Shown: positions 1 through 8,493, numbered from the stretch's first letter. The stretch: DNA of 64,000 nt from UMGS1279 sp045540715 (GCA_045540715.1 JAZQHT010000014.1:78186-142185), one strand, 5' to 3'. The notes: a model not told the origin generated them from the letters alone. Translations and numbers: made by a program.

Positions 1-630
1 ATTGCCACCAAAGGCAGGTCTAATTTGCACTAAATCGGTATTGTCTTTCATTTCTAAAGCGGTGCAATCGGCAGTAAGACCCGTTTTGCAACGTGCCGCA
101 ACGCGTGGTGCTAAACTTCTGCCAATATTTGTTGCCCCAACCAATACACTTGAAGGTTTAACCTTTTCAATAAAATCATAAAAAGCGGTGGAATAAGGCA
201 TAATTTTAAAATTTTCAAAGCATATATCATCATAAACGTAAACCTTGTTTGCGCCATAATATAAAAGTTCTTGCGCCACGTTGTTTATATTGCTGCCTAT
301 AAGCAAAGCCAAAACTTCGTGATTATTTACAGAAGCTAATTCTCTTGCTTTATTAAGAAGCTCTAATGCTACCGGGTGCACCCCATTATCTTTAATTTCG
401 CAAAATACCGCAATTCCGTTATAAAGCGATTTATCAATTTGCGGTTTTTCTTCTTCAATAAATTCTACTGCTTTTTGCGGGCCTTTTTTAACGCAAATTT
501 GACAGGCCTTACAAGCCGACGTAATAGTTAGCTTATCGTTTTCGTAATTAAAGGCGTTAAAGGGGCATATTTTTATAAGTTCTTGTGCTACTTGCGGTGT
601 AATTTTATCGTGATTAATAATAAGTCCCAT
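1..630 (-). CDS. etfA: Electron transfer flavoprotein alpha subunit with N-terminal ferredoxin-like domain (partial)
   Basis: The gene starts at 630 behind a GGAGGCG ribosome site that overlaps the end of etfB, and it runs off the left edge of the window. The first ~70 residues form a ferredoxin-like domain (CPFNAF, then CKACQICVKKGP), followed by the alpha/beta ETF domain (VARRCKTGLTADC-like region at the cut end). In the second cluster motif Gly-Pro stands where a fourth Cys-Pro is usual, so that [4Fe-4S] site has three local cysteines plus the upstream one. EtfA of this type is known from electron-bifurcating complexes of anaerobes (lactate dehydrogenase, caffeyl-CoA or acyl-CoA dehydrogenase partners). 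The partner gene would lie beyond the window. The C-terminal FAD-binding half is not visible. Confidence 0.93.
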   Translation of the reverse strand, partial: MGLIINHDKITPQVAQELIKICPFNAFNYENDKLTITSACKACQICVKKGPQKAVEFIEEEKPQIDKSLYNGIAVFCEIKDNGVHPVALELLNKARELASVNNHEVLALLIGSNINNVAQELLYYGANKVYVYDDICFENFKIMPYSTAFYDFIEKVKPSSVLVGATNIGRSLAPRVAARCKTGLTADCTALEMKDNTDLVQIRPAFGGN

Positions 631-640
631 TTTTCGCCTC

Positions 641-1432
641 CTAAATAAATTTATTTTCTTTTAAAACAGAATAAAGTTGTTCTGCTAATTCTTGGTTATT
701 GCCCTTTAAGGTTTGCCTATTTTGGTTGCTTTGTGGTTGGAATATTTTTTCAACCTTTGTGGGTGAACCCTTAAGGCCAATGCTATTTTCATTAAGGTCT
801 TCAAAATCTGATGCCGAGCAAATTTTAATTTTGTCTAGCTTTTCAAACTGCTTTTTGCGGTTATATGAAGGAAGACGAGGTGTATTAATATCTTTATCGG
901 TTGTAATAAGGCAAGGCAAAGCAATTTTTACTTCTTGCAAAGAGGTTTCTAAATCTATTTTTACAGTAATATGTGTTTTGGTAATTTCTAAAATTTCTAT
1001 AACGTTTGAAATATGTTCAATATTTAAAATTTCGGCAAGTTCTGCCCCCACTTGTGCTGTGTCTCCATCGGTAGTTTGTTTGCCGCATATAATTAGGTCG
1101 TAGTCTCCCAATTTTTTAACACCTAAAGAAAGGGCGGTACTTGTAGCTAAAACGTCGGCACCACCAAATTTGCGGTCGCTTAATAGCAACCCACCATCTG
1201 CCCCCATATATAATGCTTCTTTTAAAATTTCAAGAGCTTGTGGTGGCCCCATAGAAAGGACTTGAACGGTAGCCCCGTTTTTATCGGCAATAGAAAAAGC
1301 AGTTTCTAGCGCAAACAAATCGTAAGGGTTAATTTTGCTTTCCACACCATCGCGAATTAAAACCCCTGTTACGGGATCTACCTTAACCTTGTTTGTGCCG
1401 GGAACCTGCTTTATGCAAACAACTATATTCAT
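641..1432 (-). CDS. etfB: Electron transfer flavoprotein beta subunit
   Basis: A 263-residue EtfB that pairs with the downstream EtfA (10-base gap) to carry electrons between a flavin dehydrogenase and ferredoxin or NAD. Family hallmarks are the N-terminal IVVCIKQVPGTNKVKVDP, the mid-region GADGGLLLSDRKFGGAD and DYDLIICGKQTTDGDTAQVG (AMP/FAD-binding signature). Length is normal. The start ATG has AAAGG about nine bases upstream. A TATAAT-like element lies in the AT-rich leader, but no clear -35 is seen. Confidence 0.95.
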   Translation of the reverse strand: MNIVVCIKQVPGTNKVKVDPVTGVLIRDGVESKINPYDLFALETAFSIADKNGATVQVLSMGPPQALEILKEALYMGADGGLLLSDRKFGGADVLATSTALSLGVKKLGDYDLIICGKQTTDGDTAQVGAELAEILNIEHISNVIEILEITKTHITVKIDLETSLQEVKIALPCLITTDKDINTPRLPSYNRKKQFEKLDKIKICSASDFEDLNENSIGLKGSPTKVEKIFQPQSNQNRQTLKGNNQELAEQLYSVLKENKFI

Positions 1433-1504
1433 ATCTTTATACCTTTCGTTTTTCGGTAATTATATTTTAACATAAGATATATATTATTAAAATTCTCAAA
1501 ATAA

Positions 1505-1540
1505 ACAAAAACACCGCCAACTTTTTGTTGACGGTGTAAA
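1505..1540 (-). terminator. Intrinsic terminator downstream of the PAP2 gene
   Basis: An 11-bp stem (ACACCGTCAAC pairing with GTTGGCGGTGT, one wobble or mismatch) is followed on the minus strand by TTTTTGTTTATTTT. It separates the PAP2 gene from the etf operon promoter region. Confidence 0.8.
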
Positions 1541-1575
1541 ATGTGGGGGGTTTTTTTCGACATTATAGAACAAAC

Positions 1576-2505
1576 TTATTTTTTATCAAGCTTTGCAAAC
1601 TTTTTAAAGGTTAAGGGCCAAATAATACCGGCAAAAATTCCTATTAAGAAATATCTAACGCCATCTGCAATATAATTGCCCTCACCAAAAATAATAAATA
1701 AGGGTTCTTTTAATAAACTTTTTATTAAAATTAATGGTACTAAACCTAAAGAAGTTTTTAATACCTGAACTAAAAAACTTGCTTTGGTTTCAAACTTAAC
1801 GTATTTATGGTCTATTTCATAAGAAATATAAAGCCCTAAAAAACAACCAAGCATTTTATAACCGTTAGAAAGGCCGTGTGCATAGTTGCCATCGGGGTCG
1901 GTATAAACAGACGCGGGAAATTTATAAAGTTCAACAAATAAAACGTAAGCTAGCGTTAAAGCAATAAGGCTATATAATAAAATACGCATATTCATCGGCT
2001 TTTTTGTGGCCCAATCAATAATGGGTTTAAATGCAAAAACAAGTATAAGGGCAATTACAACAGATACTAAAACGTCTAATGGTGTGTGAACCCCTAAATA
2101 CATCCTTGAGAAAGGCACTAATACGCAAAGGGCAATCATAACCGACCTTAAATCCCAACTTTTTCTAACCCTTGCAATACCGCCAAAAAGACCAATTGAA
2201 CTTTGAGTGTGTCCGCTTGGAAAAGAATAACCGGTAGCGCCGCCCCTTGCCGACTCTACTACTGTAAAAGAAGGGTCTTTTACCCAAGGACGTGGAATTC
2301 TAAACCAAAGTTTTAAAAACTGATTTATAATTGTTCCTAAAAAGCCAACAAAGAATAAATAATAACCTTGTTTTTTATCAATGCACCAATAAAAAATTAA
2401 GGCAACAACTATAAAAACCATTTCATCGCCCAAATATGTTATTAGTGAAAAAAAGACATCAAATACAGGGTTTCTAAGTCCTTCTAAAAACTTTAAAAAT
2501 TCCAT
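1576..2505 (-). CDS. PAP2-superfamily membrane phosphatase
   Basis: A membrane phosphatase of the PAP2/phosphatidic acid phosphatase type with all three signature blocks: KLWFRIPRP (motif 1, ~residues 70-78), PSGHTQSS (motif 2, ~100) and SRMYLGVHTPLDV (motif 3, ~145-157). Some eight hydrophobic segments cover the rest, and the protein is longer (309 residues) than minimal PAP2 enzymes. Likely substrates are lipid phosphates or undecaprenyl pyrophosphate at the outer membrane face, but the sequence does not decide this. I chose the ATG at 2505 because AAGGGG sits seven bases upstream; an upstream in-frame start at 2589 adds 28 residues that look like untranslated leader. Confidence 0.88.
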   Translation of the reverse strand: MEFLKFLEGLRNPVFDVFFSLITYLGDEMVFIVVALIFYWCIDKKQGYYLFFVGFLGTIINQFLKLWFRIPRPWVKDPSFTVVESARGGATGYSFPSGHTQSSIGLFGGIARVRKSWDLRSVMIALCVLVPFSRMYLGVHTPLDVLVSVVIALILVFAFKPIIDWATKKPMNMRILLYSLIALTLAYVLFVELYKFPASVYTDPDGNYAHGLSNGYKMLGCFLGLYISYEIDHKYVKFETKASFLVQVLKTSLGLVPLILIKSLLKEPLFIIFGEGNYIADGVRYFLIGIFAGIIWPLTFKKFAKLDKK

Positions 2506-2574
2506 AATGCACCCCTTAAAATATTTTTTGTTAGTATAACATATAAAACTAAAATTTGCAAATATATAAAATAC

Positions 2575-2603
2575 TTGCTTTTTTGCCACTTTTTTAATAT
2601 AAT
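2575..2603 (+). promoter_or_regulatory. Sigma-A promoter for the HAD/guanylate-kinase fusion gene
   Basis: TTGCTT (2575-2580), a 17-base spacer, then a perfect TATAAT (2598-2603). Transcription should begin near 2610, only about 15 bases before a strong leader hairpin. Confidence 0.75.
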
Positions 2604-2624
2604 AACTTTAGAAGGTGAATTGTG

Positions 2625-2669
2625 GCAGCTTTTCTTGTTTCTGTATCAAACAAGAAAGCTGCTTTTTTA
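2625..2669 (+). terminator. Intrinsic terminator-like hairpin in the 5' leader (candidate attenuator)
   Basis: GCAGCTTTTCTTGTTT (2625-2640) pairs almost perfectly with AAACAAGAAAGCTGC (2648-2662) and is followed at once by TTTTTTAA. It lies between the promoter and the start of the gene at 2700, so it could end transcription early unless overridden. An in-frame GTG at 2622 with GAAGGTG ahead of it would translate straight through the hairpin, which would suit translation-coupled control. Confidence 0.6.
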
Positions 2670-2699
2670 ACCAAAACTGCTTTAAAAGGAGTGAACAGT

Positions 2700-3815
2700 A
2701 TGAGCAGAAAATATAGACTTTCCACAGCCTTAGATATTGATGACGTTTTAATGGAGTGTACTTCTTACGCAATTAAACTTGCTAATGAAAAATATCAGTT
2801 TGACCCACCCCTTTCAATTTACGAAAAAGAAACTTGGGGCCCCACAGGTAAAAGAATAGACAGTATTTACGATTATTTTAGAGATCCGGAGTTTTACAGA
2901 ACACAACCCGTTTACGAGGGCGCTAAAGAATTTGTTAAAAAACTTTCTTCTATGACAGAGGTATATATTTCTACCGCTGTTCCGCCCGAGTTTATGGGAA
3001 TTCGTGCAAAGCGCATTTTAGAAGAATTTCCTGAGATTTCGGCCGACCATATTTATATGGGAGCCAGTAAAGAAAAAATCCAGGTTGATATTTTATTTGA
3101 CGATGGCATGCACAACGTTGTAAATTCAAGTGCTAAATACCCAATTTTAATGCGCCGTCCTTGGAACCAAGAAGCAACCGGACGACTTGCGGTTAATAGC
3201 TATGAAGAATTTTTAAAACTTGTTGAAGTTATTGCCGAAAGTTATAGTACTAAATCCGACCCACTTAAATTAAAAGACCCAAGCGTTGTGGTGCTTGTAG
3301 GTCCATCAGGTAGTGGTAAAAGTAAAATTGCAAGAAAACTGCTTAATAAAACCGACCGTTTTGAAAAGCTTGTAAGTTACACCACTAACGACCCCACCGC
3401 AACCGAAAAGAACGAGTGGTATAACTACGTTACTATTGAAGAATTTAGAAATATGTGCGATAGTGGCGAACTTTGCCAAAGCACAATGTACGCAGGGCAC
3501 GGATACGGCTCTAAAAAGGGCGATATTGAAAAGATTTTAAATAGCGGCAAACACGTTTTAACCACAATGGATATTTGCGGTGCTATGTCGCTTAAAACAA
3601 ACTTTAAAAACGTTATAACCATTTACACAAAGCGCGACCAAAAACTTTTAATGGGTGCAATTCTTAGAAAAAATGCAACCATTGAAGACAAGGTTAACAG
3701 ATTAATGGCTATTGAATATGAAAAACAAAATGCCGAAATTTGTGATTACGTTGTTGAATTTAATGCTTATGACGAAGCTGTGGAAAAAATAAGCAAAATT
3801 TTAAAAATTAAGTAA
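2700..3815 (+). CDS. HAD-type 5'-nucleotidase domain fused to a guanylate-kinase-like domain
   Basis: 371 residues with two enzymes in one chain. Residues ~5-180 resemble the HAD 5'(3')-deoxyribonucleotidase family: ALDIDDVL carries the DxDxV nucleophile motif, ISTAV the second motif, and DILFDDGMHN the metal-binding acidic pair. Residues ~195-371 are P-loop, guanylate-kinase-like: VVVLVGPSGSGKSKIARKLL is a Walker A, followed by VSYTTNDP, YAGHGYGSKKGDIEKIL and KHVLTTMD, as in Gmk, but without the usual SxTTRxxRxGE residues. I infer nucleotide turnover or salvage; real guanylate kinase activity is uncertain. The ATG at 2700 has AAAGGAGTG upstream. An in-frame GTG at 2622 would add 26 residues across the leader hairpin. 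Confidence 0.75.
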   Translation: MSRKYRLSTALDIDDVLMECTSYAIKLANEKYQFDPPLSIYEKETWGPTGKRIDSIYDYFRDPEFYRTQPVYEGAKEFVKKLSSMTEVYISTAVPPEFMGIRAKRILEEFPEISADHIYMGASKEKIQVDILFDDGMHNVVNSSAKYPILMRRPWNQEATGRLAVNSYEEFLKLVEVIAESYSTKSDPLKLKDPSVVVLVGPSGSGKSKIARKLLNKTDRFEKLVSYTTNDPTATEKNEWYNYVTIEEFRNMCDSGELCQSTMYAGHGYGSKKGDIEKILNSGKHVLTTMDICGAMSLKTNFKNVITIYTKRDQKLLMGAILRKNATIEDKVNRLMAIEYEKQNAEICDYVVEFNAYDEAVEKISKILKIK

Positions 3816-3827
3816 AAATATCTAAAT

Positions 3828-3860
3828 AAAAAAGCACCTACAAAAAGTAGGTGCTTTTTA
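3828..3860. terminator. Bidirectional terminator between convergent genes
   Basis: AAAGCACCTAC, an A-rich loop, then GTAGGTGCTTTTTA, with A/T tracts on both sides. It serves the fusion gene on the plus strand and the membrane protein gene on the minus strand. Confidence 0.88.
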
Positions 3861-4352
3861 TTATGCATTTTTTCTTTTTCTATTAAAGATTTTTTTGAAT
3901 AAAGAATATATGCCATAAGCAATTCTTAATACAAGATAATTTATTGCAAACATTTCTAAGAACATATAAGTTAAAGCCGTAAACTCAATAGCAAGAAAAT
4001 ACGCAACAATAAAGCCTAATAAACCAATAGTTTTTACAAGTATAATTGAATTTAATATCTTTTTTACGCGTTCTGACTTATTATTGTTTGCCAAAAACTT
4101 TATATCGAACAAAACCTCGAAAAGAAGTGAATCGCCTATAAACCAAATATTTATTATTGTAAGGGCTTTAAAATAATAAACTATATTCTCTGCATATTCA
4201 GGAATACTATCATATAAAAATTTTGCTTGAAACGCAAAGAATATCTGAAAAGCCATAAAGCAAATTATGAAACATATATTAATAATTTTGTTTTTTATTT
4301 TCATAAATTGTATTAATACCCCTTTAAAAGTATAAGGACACAAAACTTTCAT
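3861..4352 (-). CDS. Small four-helix membrane protein, possibly DUF2975-like
   Basis: About 160 residues with four hydrophobic segments (NIICFIICFMAFQIFFAF, IINIWFIGDSLLFEV, IILVKTIGLLGFIVAYFLAI, FLEMFAINYLVLRIAYGIY) and a basic tail (KKIFNRKRKNA). The layout resembles DUF2975 proteins, which are often next to a small YozG-type regulator, but none is adjacent here, so the assignment is loose. The start is unclear. ATG at 4352 has only weak AGAAG directly before it. ATG at 4304 (MKIKNKI) begins just before the first helix but has its AAGGGG too far upstream. Function unknown. Confidence 0.6.
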   Translation of the reverse strand: MKVLCPYTFKGVLIQFMKIKNKIINICFIICFMAFQIFFAFQAKFLYDSIPEYAENIVYYFKALTIINIWFIGDSLLFEVLFDIKFLANNNKSERVKKILNSIILVKTIGLLGFIVAYFLAIEFTALTYMFLEMFAINYLVLRIAYGIYSLFKKIFNRKRKNA

Positions 4353-4444
4353 CTTCTATTATGCAACTTTTTGTTTAATATTTCAATATGCAAATTGTTA
4401 TAATTTATTGTTTGATTTTAGTGTGTTTTGCTAATCTCTTTTTT

Positions 4445-4482
4445 GCAAAAAAGAAAGCTCCCTTAAAAAAGGGAGCCTTTTT
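4445..4482 (-). terminator. Terminator of the flavoprotein-aconitase X operon
   Basis: On the minus strand GGCTCCC plus a T-rich loop pairs with GGGAGCTT, followed by TCTTTTTTGC. It lies just past the stop codon of the small aconitase X subunit. Confidence 0.8.
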
Positions 4483-4486
4483 AATA

Positions 4487-4933
4487 TTATTCTTCTACTA
4501 TAACTACGCCGTCTTCTTTAATGGTGATTTTCATACCGTCTTTAACGTAGTTTAAAAATTCGTCGCCCAAAGAATCAATAACAGGCATTGTAACGTTATC
4601 AATCCAAACGTCAGCTAAAACGGCTCCCGCCGCTGCAAGTGAATCTATATGGTTTGCAAAAAGCATACAAGCAGGGTTTTTCTCCATTGCGCATGCGCAA
4701 TATAAAACTAAACCACCGGTTGTAGAACCTATTGTTTGTGGCAAGCAAAGTGCTTTATTAATAAGTGGTTTACCGTGTAATTCTTTATTGTTTTGGTCGC
4801 CGCATTTAACCTCTTTATCGCCAAATTGTAACGCCATTTGAAGTGATGCTAAGGTGTTAAAACCTTCAGTTGTTACTACGGCTTCTGCTGTAACGGTTCC
4901 GGGTGTTACAACCCTACCTTTAAATTCTCTCAT
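4487..4933 (-). CDS. Aconitase X swivel (small) subunit
   Basis: A 148-residue DUF126/AcnX swivel domain protein that pairs with the larger catalytic subunit encoded just upstream; the two genes share one base (TAATG). It shows the family's central active-site stretch LPQTIGSTTGGLVLY (usual form P-x-G-S-x-x-G-S, with Gly in place of the final Ser) and the C-terminal beta segment ADVWIDNVTMPVIDSLGD. Characterised aconitase X enzymes include cis-3-hydroxy-L-proline dehydratase and archaeal mevalonate 5-phosphate dehydratase. In bacteria with this two-gene form the substrate cannot be told from sequence. Expected to be cytosolic. Confidence 0.88.
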   Translation of the reverse strand: MREFKGRVVTPGTVTAEAVVTTEGFNTLASLQMALQFGDKEVKCGDQNNKELHGKPLINKALCLPQTIGSTTGGLVLYCACAMEKNPACMLFANHIDSLAAAGAVLADVWIDNVTMPVIDSLGDEFLNYVKDGMKITIKEDGVVIVEE

Positions 4934-6207
4934 TATTTTTTACCTCCCGTTACAATTTCTAAAATTTCGGCATCGGTATAATATTTTGCGCTTGTATATG
5001 TACGAAGTTTATTAGAAGAAGTAATAACCGGCATTGTTTTGCAAAGCGGATTGTTCATATACATTAGTGGGCAAATATAAGAAGTAATAACGCCGGTGGC
5101 TTCTAGTCGTTTAGCGTATTCTGTTTTGTTAAAGGCTTCAAGCACCTTTGGGGCTGCTGTAAATACAGTTTTAATGGTAACCTTTTTATTGCCCTTTTCT
5201 TTTAGTGCATTTTCAATATTTACTGTCCAAGCGGTTAATTGTTCTAAAGAAAGGTGTGGGCAACCAACAAAGCAAAGTTTTGGGGTTGCGTTTGGATTTT
5301 TCCAAATAACAGGGTAATTCTTTTGAACACGCTCTAACTCGGCATCATCTATAATATATTCTTTTGCGTCTTTTAAAATTAATTCTTCTTTAAGCTCTTT
5401 TGCTTCGGGTGTTAGATTATCAATATGATAAAGTCCAACTGCGCCGTTAGAAGCAGTTGCAGCACCAAAGTCTTTTAAATATGCTTTTGCGCTGTCGTTT
5501 AGCTCGTCGCCAATCCATTTATCAAGGCCGTAAACGTAAGGAACGTCTTCCATAACCTTCATACCAATTGCAGAGCCAAGTAGCTGAGCTTCGGGTTTTT
5601 TGGTGGTTTGAACCTTAATTACCCAAGATGCCTTACGGCCTTCGTCGGTTAGTAAACCAAAATATGGAACGTAACCTACAATCGAACCCATAATATCAAT
5701 AATACCTGAGTTGCGGTTACAACGAGCCCCTAGCACTGAGTTTGCATATACAACCGCACTAGATTCTGCCCAAGAAAGCACTTCCCCTTTTTGTGGTAGA
5801 TTGCCAACTTCATCCATATAGCAAGTACAGGTAAATGCATCGTCAGATAAAAGGCCTAGTTCTTTAAGCTGTTTTTCATAAAAATCTTGTTTTGTGTACA
5901 TAAATTTATTAAAAACAAAATTTTGTAAAAAGTTTGCCGGCACGTTTTTATCTAACGGACGTGGGTCAACCGAGAATTTTTGACCGGAGCATACGTCGGC
6001 ATCAAGTAATTGTTGCATAAGGTCATATACAGGCGACATAACCTTTAAACCAAAGCTTGTTACAAGGTGGTTATATTTTGAGGTTATTGGCACTAATTTT
6101 TCTGCTTCAAAAGCATCGCCATACATAACCATTGTTTTCATAACTTTTGCTAAGGTTTCACCCTTTTCGCCATTTAAAATGGCTTGTTGTTCTTTAGTTA
6201 ATTTCAT
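4933..6207 (-). CDS. Aconitase X catalytic (large) subunit
   Basis: A 424-residue AcnX catalytic domain (DUF521 type). Visible family features are MKLTKEQQAILNGEKG at the N-terminus, TCTCYMDEVGN, GARCNRNSGIIDIMGSIVG and LCFVGCPHLS, with scattered cysteines that in AcnX bind a [2Fe-2S] or metal centre. It should dehydrate a small hydroxy acid or hydroxyproline-like substrate together with the swivel subunit. ATG at 6207 was chosen for its AAGGAGAAAAAC site; the longer frame to 6252 overlaps the preceding gene. It lies 11 bases after the flavoprotein gene, so the three genes are probably one operon. Confidence 0.9.
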   Translation of the reverse strand: MKLTKEQQAILNGEKGETLAKVMKTMVMYGDAFEAEKLVPITSKYNHLVTSFGLKVMSPVYDLMQQLLDADVCSGQKFSVDPRPLDKNVPANFLQNFVFNKFMYTKQDFYEKQLKELGLLSDDAFTCTCYMDEVGNLPQKGEVLSWAESSAVVYANSVLGARCNRNSGIIDIMGSIVGYVPYFGLLTDEGRKASWVIKVQTTKKPEAQLLGSAIGMKVMEDVPYVYGLDKWIGDELNDSAKAYLKDFGAATASNGAVGLYHIDNLTPEAKELKEELILKDAKEYIIDDAELERVQKNYPVIWKNPNATPKLCFVGCPHLSLEQLTAWTVNIENALKEKGNKKVTIKTVFTAAPKVLEAFNKTEYAKRLEATGVITSYICPLMYMNNPLCKTMPVITSSNKLRTYTSAKYYTDAEILEIVTGGKK

Positions 6208-6218
6208 AGTTTTTCTCC

Positions 6219-8288
6219 TTATATCTTCATACAAGTATCCCAAGCGCCCCAAATTACGCTACGTAAATTGCCAACCTCTTTGCAGTCACCAATAATGTGA
6301 ACCTTGCCCGATTTTTTGGCAATGGGGTTTGGATTATAACCAACAGATAAAATAACGCTATCGGCTTCAATTTTTCTTTCTTCGCCAAGTTTGTTTTTAA
6401 CAATAACACCGTCGCTTAAAATTTCACTAGCAGATGTTTCAAGTAAAACGGGAACTTCGTTTGTTTTAAAGAAATCACGTAAATAACTTGTGTTAGCAAG
6501 GCAAATACCGGGTGTTACAACAAGGTCGTCGGCAATTTCAATAATTGTTGGTTTTTTGCCTTTTAAGTATAGGTCGTAAGCAATTTCGCAACCGGTTAAG
6601 CCGCCGCCAATAACAACAACCTTTTCGCCAACCTCTTTTTTATCTAATAAATAATCAATAGCTTCAATTGTGTTTTCTGCGCCCTTAATTGGAATTTTCT
6701 TTGCAACAGCACCGGTGGCAATAACAATTTCATCTGCGTTTATTGCTTTAATATCGGTAATTTCGGTATTAAGTTTTACTTCAATTGGGTGCTTACTTAA
6801 TTCGCGAATATACCAAGCAATTAAGGCTTTATCTTTTTCTTTAAAGGAAGGAGCAGCAGCCGCAATAAATACACCGCCAAGTTTATCGGTCTTTTCGTAA
6901 AGTGTTACTTTGTGGCCGCGTTTAGATAATAAAATTGCGGCTTCCATACCACCAATACCGCCACCGATAACCGCAACGTTTTTAACCTTTTTAGCTTTGC
7001 TTACGCTGTATTTTTTAGACTGCATTGTAAGTGGGTTTAATGCACAACGAGCAAGACCCATTGTGTCTTTTAAATCTTGTGTGTTTGCGTGGCCTTTAGA
7101 AGACGAGAAGTTAAAGCAACCACTATGACAGCAAATGCAAGGCTTAATGTCTTCTAATCGGTTTTCAATCATTTTGGTAATCCACTCGGGGTCGGTTAAG
7201 AACTGACGAGCCACACCAACTGCATCAATTTTGCCTTCTTTAACGGCTTTAGCGCCAATTTCAGCATCCATCCTACCTGCACAAACAACAGGAATATCAA
7301 CAAATTTCTTAATATGAGCAACGTCTTCAAGGTTGCAGTTTTCGGGCATATATACGGGTGGGTGTGCCCAATACCACGAATCGTAAGTGCCGTTATCTGC
7401 ATTAAGCATATCATAACCTGCATCTTGCAAGTATTTTGCAGCCTTTTCAGATTCTTCCATATTTCTGCCAACTTCTTCGTAATCTTCGCCGGGCATTGCG
7501 CCATAGCAAAAGCCCTTCATTTTAGATTCTACAGAATAGCGTAAAGAAACGGGAAAATCTTTACCGCACTCATCTTTAATTGCCTTTACAACTTCGGTTG
7601 CAAAGCGATAACGATTTTCAAAACTGCCGCCGTAATTATCGGTACGTTTATTGAAAAATTCAATTGCGAATTGGTCTAATAAATAACCCTCGTGAACAGC
7701 GTGAACTTCAACACCGTCAACACCTGCATCCATACAAAGTTTTGCGGTTTTTGCAAAGGCTTCAATAATTTCGTGAATTTGTTCTAAAGTCATTTCAGGA
7801 CAAATAATATCGTGAGCCCAACGAGAAGGTTGTTCACTTGGAGAAGCAAGTTCGTGAGAAGTATCAATAATAGGTTTTACAATTGCGCGTGTAATTTTGT
7901 TTTTATGTAAAGGAGCAACAAGCTCTGTAATTGCCCAAGAACGACCCATACCGGCAGTTAATTGAACAAAAAGTTTTGCCCCTGTTTTATGAATTTCATC
8001 CATAAATTCTTTTAGTTCTTCAAACATTTTTGGGTTTTGCCAAAGCCATTTGCCCCAAAAAGTATCACGTAAAGGAGCAATACCCGGAATAATTAAGCCA
8101 ACGTTATTTTTAGCTCTTTCTAAAAATAGTTTTGCGGCCTCTTTATCAAAATGGCAACCGCCAAGTTCAAACCATCCAAAAAGTGAAGTGCCGCCCATAG
8201 GACACATAACAATACGGTTTTTAATTTCAACGTTGCCAATTTTCCAAGGAGTAAACAAAGATTCATATTTTTTATCTAATTTTTCCAT
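6219..8288 (-). CDS. NADH:flavin oxidoreductase / 2,4-dienoyl-CoA reductase-like (old yellow enzyme) flavoprotein
   Basis: 689 residues in the three-part plan of 2,4-dienoyl-CoA reductase, 2-enoate reductase and BaiCD/BaiH. Residues ~1-370 are an FMN TIM barrel (FTPWKIGNVEIKNRIVMCPMG, GVDGVEVHAVHEGYLLDQF, NKRTDNYGGSFENRYRF). Residues ~380-420 carry the [4Fe-4S] cysteines (PCICCHSGC and a Cys in LARCALNP). Residues ~430-689 hold the FAD and NAD(P)H folds (VAVIGGGIGGMEAAILL; VVVIGGGLTGCEIAYDL). It should reduce an activated C=C bond. Its operon mates are aconitase X subunits, so it may reduce the unsaturated product of that dehydratase or feed it substrate; that link is inference. Confidence 0.9.
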   Translation of the reverse strand: MEKLDKKYESLFTPWKIGNVEIKNRIVMCPMGGTSLFGWFELGGCHFDKEAAKLFLERAKNNVGLIIPGIAPLRDTFWGKWLWQNPKMFEELKEFMDEIHKTGAKLFVQLTAGMGRSWAITELVAPLHKNKITRAIVKPIIDTSHELASPSEQPSRWAHDIICPEMTLEQIHEIIEAFAKTAKLCMDAGVDGVEVHAVHEGYLLDQFAIEFFNKRTDNYGGSFENRYRFATEVVKAIKDECGKDFPVSLRYSVESKMKGFCYGAMPGEDYEEVGRNMEESEKAAKYLQDAGYDMLNADNGTYDSWYWAHPPVYMPENCNLEDVAHIKKFVDIPVVCAGRMDAEIGAKAVKEGKIDAVGVARQFLTDPEWITKMIENRLEDIKPCICCHSGCFNFSSSKGHANTQDLKDTMGLARCALNPLTMQSKKYSVSKAKKVKNVAVIGGGIGGMEAAILLSKRGHKVTLYEKTDKLGGVFIAAAAPSFKEKDKALIAWYIRELSKHPIEVKLNTEITDIKAINADEIVIATGAVAKKIPIKGAENTIEAIDYLLDKKEVGEKVVVIGGGLTGCEIAYDLYLKGKKPTIIEIADDLVVTPGICLANTSYLRDFFKTNEVPVLLETSASEILSDGVIVKNKLGEERKIEADSVILSVGYNPNPIAKKSGKVHIIGDCKEVGNLRSVIWGAWDTCMKI

Positions 8289-8340
8289 AGCAATAATCCT
8301 TTCAGTAATTAGGTTGTTAAAATTTTAACATCCATTATTT

Positions 8341-8368
8341 ATTATAACATAATATGACAAAAAAGCAA
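8341..8368 (-). promoter_or_regulatory. Promoter of the flavoprotein-aconitase X operon
   Basis: On the minus strand TTGCTT (8363-8368), a 16-base spacer, then TATAAT (8341-8346). The -35 lies inside the T-tract of the upstream terminator. The leader to the gene start at 8288 is about 45 bases. Confidence 0.6.
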
Positions 8369-8401
8369 GAAAAAGCACCTATCCTTTTGATAAGTGCTTT
8401 C
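8361..8401 (-). terminator. Terminator after the MFS gene and small ORF
   Basis: AAGCACTTATC, loop, GATAGGTGCTT on the minus strand, followed by TTTCTTGCTTTTTT. It separates the MFS unit from the flavoprotein operon. Confidence 0.75.
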
Positions 8402-8493
8402 TAATTTTTGATTTTGGGTAGCGGGAATTCGTTTTTACGTCGTTCTTCACGTTCTATTAGTTCTTTTACGCTTAGTTCTGCGGTTTCATACAT
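8401..8493 (-). CDS. Possible 30-residue small protein
   Basis: A short frame starting at ATG 8493 encodes a charged peptide (MYETAELSVKELIEREERRK, then NEFPLPKIKN). It lies 40 bases after the MFS stop and ends exactly where the terminator stem begins, the position expected of a real last cistron. GAAGG lies about ten bases upstream of the ATG. The helical, acidic/basic composition and lack of rare codons are in its favour; its size makes chance possible. No family is recognised. Confidence 0.35.
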   Translation of the reverse strand: MYETAELSVKELIEREERRKNEFPLPKIKN

